DNA of 64,000 nt from the NCBI GenBank assembly GCA_020635955.1, contig JACJYW010000008.1, forward strand, positions 237,829-301,828, given 5' to 3'. Both the position numbers and the translations under genes were made by a program. Each line of letters opens with the position of its first letter. The stretch's first letter is position 1. The notes under the pieces were generated by a model. That model ran no database searches. It was not told where the DNA came from and was given only the letters and a program-made list of their open reading frames with translations. Origin of the DNA: Crocinitomicaceae bacterium. Lineage in GTDB: Bacteria > Bacteroidota > Bacteroidia > Flavobacteriales_D > Crocinitomicaceae. This document shows, one piece after another, positions 61,567-64,000 of this stretch.

Positions 61567-62838
61567 ATGAAATTAAATTTTACCCTCTTATCCCTTTTCA
61601 TTTCCGGTGTTGTTATGGCTCAGGACCCTCAATTAGATTCATGGATGTTGAATACAACAGGAACGCTTGCCCAATATGACTACTATCCGGCAATGCCACC
61701 AACTACAAATCACGTAAACATGACTGATTCAGCAGATGTATTAGAGGTATGTTATGATAACAACTACGTCTATATCAGAACGAATGGATTGGCAAGTTAT
61801 ACAATGGGACCCTGGGTGATGAATCCGAATCAACCTTCAGCACACTCGGCAACATATAGAATTCCTAGAAATCCGGCTGAACAAACAGGAACAAAAACTT
61901 CTCAACCTACTGTTGGTGCACAAGCAGTTGCTATCAATGGTGTAAAGATCTATGGGTTTGGAGATGCCAGATCGTATAATTCGGTTTCAGGTCAAAATGA
62001 TCCTAATGGAGATGATCTTTGGCACGGAGATGCATGGGCTTCAGAAGGAGCAACTATGGATGCAAATGGTGCAGGTCATCCAGATGAACAGGGAAATTAT
62101 CATTATCATGCTACACCGGTTTCATTTTATTCTGATCCAAGCACTGCACATTCACCGATCATTGGTTTTGCTTTTGATGGATTCCCAATTTATGGACCTT
62201 TTGGTTATTCCGATTCTTTAGACAACGGAAGTGCGGTTATACGAATGCAATCAAGTTATCAGTTGAGAAGTATTACGGACAGAACAATTTTACCAGGTGG
62301 AGCAACTTCAACACCTGCAGGTCCTGCCATTAACACTACTTTTCCTTTGGGTACTTACTGGGAAGATTATGAGTATGTTGCTGGTTTGGGAACATTAGAT
62401 GAATATAATGGAAGATATTGCGTAACCCCTGAATATCCGTCAGGAACTTATGCCTATTTCTTAGCCACTGATAATAGTGGAGACCCTGTTTTCCCTTATA
62501 TCATTGGTTTTGAGTATTACGGGCAAGTGAATGCTTCAGATATTGGCGCTTTAGCTGGTAATATTTCAATTCCATCTTCAGGAGTGACTTGTGGTGCCAC
62601 CTCTTCAATTGAAGAAACAGAAACTGAATTGGTGATCTATCCAAATCCTGCTTCAACGATTTTAAATATTGAAGGAGGGATTGGAGCAAACTACAAGATC
62701 TATGATCTATTAGGAAGGCAAATTGCTATGGGAGTTGTTAACGGTCCTTTGAATATTGAATCTTTTGAAACAGGAACATACATTTTAGAAATTGAGAAGA
62801 ATGAAAAGTCTTCATTCACTCAGTTCATTATAGAATAG
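61567..62838 (+). CDS. YHYH-domain protein with T9SS type A sorting domain
   Basis: The 423-residue protein has a signal peptide (about 1-19, VVMAQ). The YHYH domain covers about 60-325: it has the GNYHYHATP motif (about 176-184), FAFDGFPIYGPFGY and the closing segment PFPYIIGFEYYG-like region. The YHYH His pair is the family hallmark and might bind metal, but the function of the domain is not known. The last 75 residues (ELVIYPNPAST to FTQFIIE) are a T9SS type A sorting domain. Its stop TAG shares its G with the GTG start of the next exported gene, so the two are probably translationally coupled. Confidence 0.9.
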   Translation: MKLNFTLLSLFISGVVMAQDPQLDSWMLNTTGTLAQYDYYPAMPPTTNHVNMTDSADVLEVCYDNNYVYIRTNGLASYTMGPWVMNPNQPSAHSATYRIPRNPAEQTGTKTSQPTVGAQAVAINGVKIYGFGDARSYNSVSGQNDPNGDDLWHGDAWASEGATMDANGAGHPDEQGNYHYHATPVSFYSDPSTAHSPIIGFAFDGFPIYGPFGYSDSLDNGSAVIRMQSSYQLRSITDRTILPGGATSTPAGPAINTTFPLGTYWEDYEYVAGLGTLDEYNGRYCVTPEYPSGTYAYFLATDNSGDPVFPYIIGFEYYGQVNASDIGALAGNISIPSSGVTCGATSSIEETETELVIYPNPASTILNIEGGIGANYKIYDLLGRQIAMGVVNGPLNIESFETGTYILEIEKNEKSSFTQFIIE

Positions 62839-64000
62839 TGCGTTATTTCACTGTCATAAGTTGGATTTTTTGTTTGACTTCATTTGCACAAAATGGGAGT
62901 CTAAAAACCGATTTTGGTCAGGGAGGTAAAATACAGTTAGATATTGATGATCTAGATGATCTTGTTGGAATCATAAAAGATGATCAAGGAAATAATTATT
63001 TATACGGTAACACCTCTGATAATCTCGGAGGTGTTTATCCGTATGATTTCTTTTTTGCTCGGATAGATGAGTTCGGAGATCTGGATCCAACATTTGGAAG
63101 CAACGGAATTTACAGGGGAGATTTCCCAGGTTTTACTAGCTGTTCCGTTAAACAAGCAGTTCTGCATCCTTCAGGCATATATTTCATAGGTCAGGGAATA
63201 AATAATTCTTCGTTGGACACTTTCGGGCTTTTTATTAGCAAGATCAATTTGGATGGAGAGATCGATACCAATTTTGCGGATCACGGTTATTTCACCAAAG
63301 ATTTTCTAGGAACATATAACACGGCTGGAAGCATAATAATTGATAGTGATAGTAAATTGGTTTTTTGTGGATCTACTACTGATGATCAGGGTACTCTCGT
63401 GGAATATCCAATTTTAGGCCGATTAAATTTGAATGGTGATCCTGATAGCACATTTGGCTCAACGGGAATTATAGCCTGGGATTATTACGCCGGTTCATTG
63501 GTTGATCTTCTGGAAATTGCACCTGTATTGGAAGTAAGGCATGGAGATGGAATGTACCTCAGTGAAATTGTAGAGGTTAATAATGCCTATTTTGCTACAG
63601 GAAAATATCAGGGAACTGCCAATATTGAGCTAAATTACATGAGTATCACTAAGGGCGGTGTTTTCAATCCAAACTTTATCACCACTGGCCCACATATCTA
63701 TCAACTAGATCCTGGTGCTAATCATCAGATCTCTGATATAGCTTATAACGGAGAATCTATTTATATATCCATCTTCACTGATGGTGCCATGTATGGACAA
63801 AAGCACTTGATCCAAAAGTTACATACTATAGGCGTTCAACAGGATTTGATCATCTTAAACGAAGGAGGATTCGATTTGAGAACCAATTTTCTTGAATGTT
63901 GGAATGATCGTTTGTTTTATGGGGGCTACCGGTTGGATTTGAATAACTCGGGACCGGGATATTTTTCGGATGATTTTACTGTCCAATGTCTTGATGAATT
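62838..64000 (+). CDS. Delta-60-repeat (DUF5122-like) secreted protein, 3' truncated by window
   Basis: This frame is open from GTG 62838 to the right edge (about 387 residues). It begins with a signal peptide (VRYFTVISWIFCLTSFAQ). Repeats of the form D(P/S/T)xFGxxG occur at DFGQGGKI, DPTFGSNGIY, DTNFADHGYF and DSTFGSTGII, which match the delta-60/DUF5122 beta-propeller repeat. It overlaps the previous stop by one base (TAGTG). The end and any sorting domain lie outside the window, but the context suggests another T9SS cargo. No other start is seen nearby. Function unknown. Confidence 0.8.
   Translation, partial: MRYFTVISWIFCLTSFAQNGSLKTDFGQGGKIQLDIDDLDDLVGIIKDDQGNNYLYGNTSDNLGGVYPYDFFFARIDEFGDLDPTFGSNGIYRGDFPGFTSCSVKQAVLHPSGIYFIGQGINNSSLDTFGLFISKINLDGEIDTNFADHGYFTKDFLGTYNTAGSIIIDSDSKLVFCGSTTDDQGTLVEYPILGRLNLNGDPDSTFGSTGIIAWDYYAGSLVDLLEIAPVLEVRHGDGMYLSEIVEVNNAYFATGKYQGTANIELNYMSITKGGVFNPNFITTGPHIYQLDPGANHQISDIAYNGESIYISIFTDGAMYGQKHLIQKLHTIGVQQDLIILNEGGFDLRTNFLECWNDRLFYGGYRLDLNNSGPGYFSDDFTVQCLDE

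Noticed and set aside
1..64000. tRNA genes, insertion sequences, phage genes or integrase sites
   Set aside because: I read every intergenic gap and saw no cloverleaf-like sequence, no transposase or integrase and no terminal inverted repeats with target duplication.

Overview
This 64 kb window reads as ordinary chromosome from a free-living, probably marine, member of the Bacteroidota, most likely class Flavobacteriia and near the Cryomorphaceae/Crocinitomicaceae. The DNA is AT-rich and there are few clear Shine-Dalgarno sites. Many upstream regions carry the Bacteroidota -7 promoter box TAnnTTTG. The gene set is typical of the phylum: the type IX secretion (T9SS) translocon SprA, a PorP/SprF-family protein, eight recognisable T9SS cargo proteins (five with type A and three with type B/CHU_C C-terminal domains), and the ruvA-sprA and ftsX-DUF3098-uppP-truB gene orders. 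I see no phage, transposon, plasmid gene, CRISPR array, tRNA or rRNA. No gap between genes exceeds 300 bases.

Layout. 1-1.6 kb: the 3' end of ruvB overlapping queG. 1.6-4.1 kb: a small helical protein with an inverted-repeat-rich upstream region, then a translationally coupled pair of exported cupredoxins that together seem to make one multicopper oxidase. 4.1-10 kb: an envelope redox module (TlpA, DUF6029-type barrel, Omp28-type lipoprotein), a secreted thioredoxin-fold protein and a small T9SS cargo. 10-21.7 kb: sirtuin, malic enzyme, ruvA, the 7.5 kb sprA gene and an acetyltransferase. 21.7-27 kb, minus strand: a lipoprotein, a short-chain prenyl synthase with an RND/MMPL transporter, and an M23 peptidase. 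27-37 kb: a CHU_C adhesin-like protein, a degenerate GH3 domain fused to a serine hydrolase, an atypical SDR, a large fibronectin-III cargo and 3-hydroxyanthranilate dioxygenase. 37-45 kb, minus strand: a giant SBBP/PKD CHU_C protein, a MORN lipoprotein, a long-chain prenyl synthase, and truB, uppP, DUF3098 and ftsX. 45-52 kb: YceI lipoprotein, the tyrosine-degradation pair hppD-hmgA, threonine dehydrogenase, a MORN protein and cysS. 52-64 kb: a membrane pyrophosphatase, a CHU_C protein paired with PorP/SprF, dusB, small envelope proteins, a YHYH-domain cargo and the start of a delta-60-repeat protein that runs off the window.

How the genes fit together. Much of the window serves the cell envelope: SprA exports the large repeat proteins, and TlpA/Omp28/DUF6029, FtsX, UppP, M23 and the prenyl synthases build or maintain the envelope. 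Amino-acid catabolism forms a second theme (tyrosine by hppD-hmgA, tryptophan/NAD by HAAO, threonine by Tdh). The most unusual items are the split two-gene multicopper oxidase, the GH3-serine hydrolase fusion whose GH3 nucleophile is missing, and two housekeeping genes (dusB, the long-chain prenyl synthase) whose promoters lie so close to the start codon that leaderless mRNAs are predicted. Nothing here is clearly a wholly new defence or mobile system.
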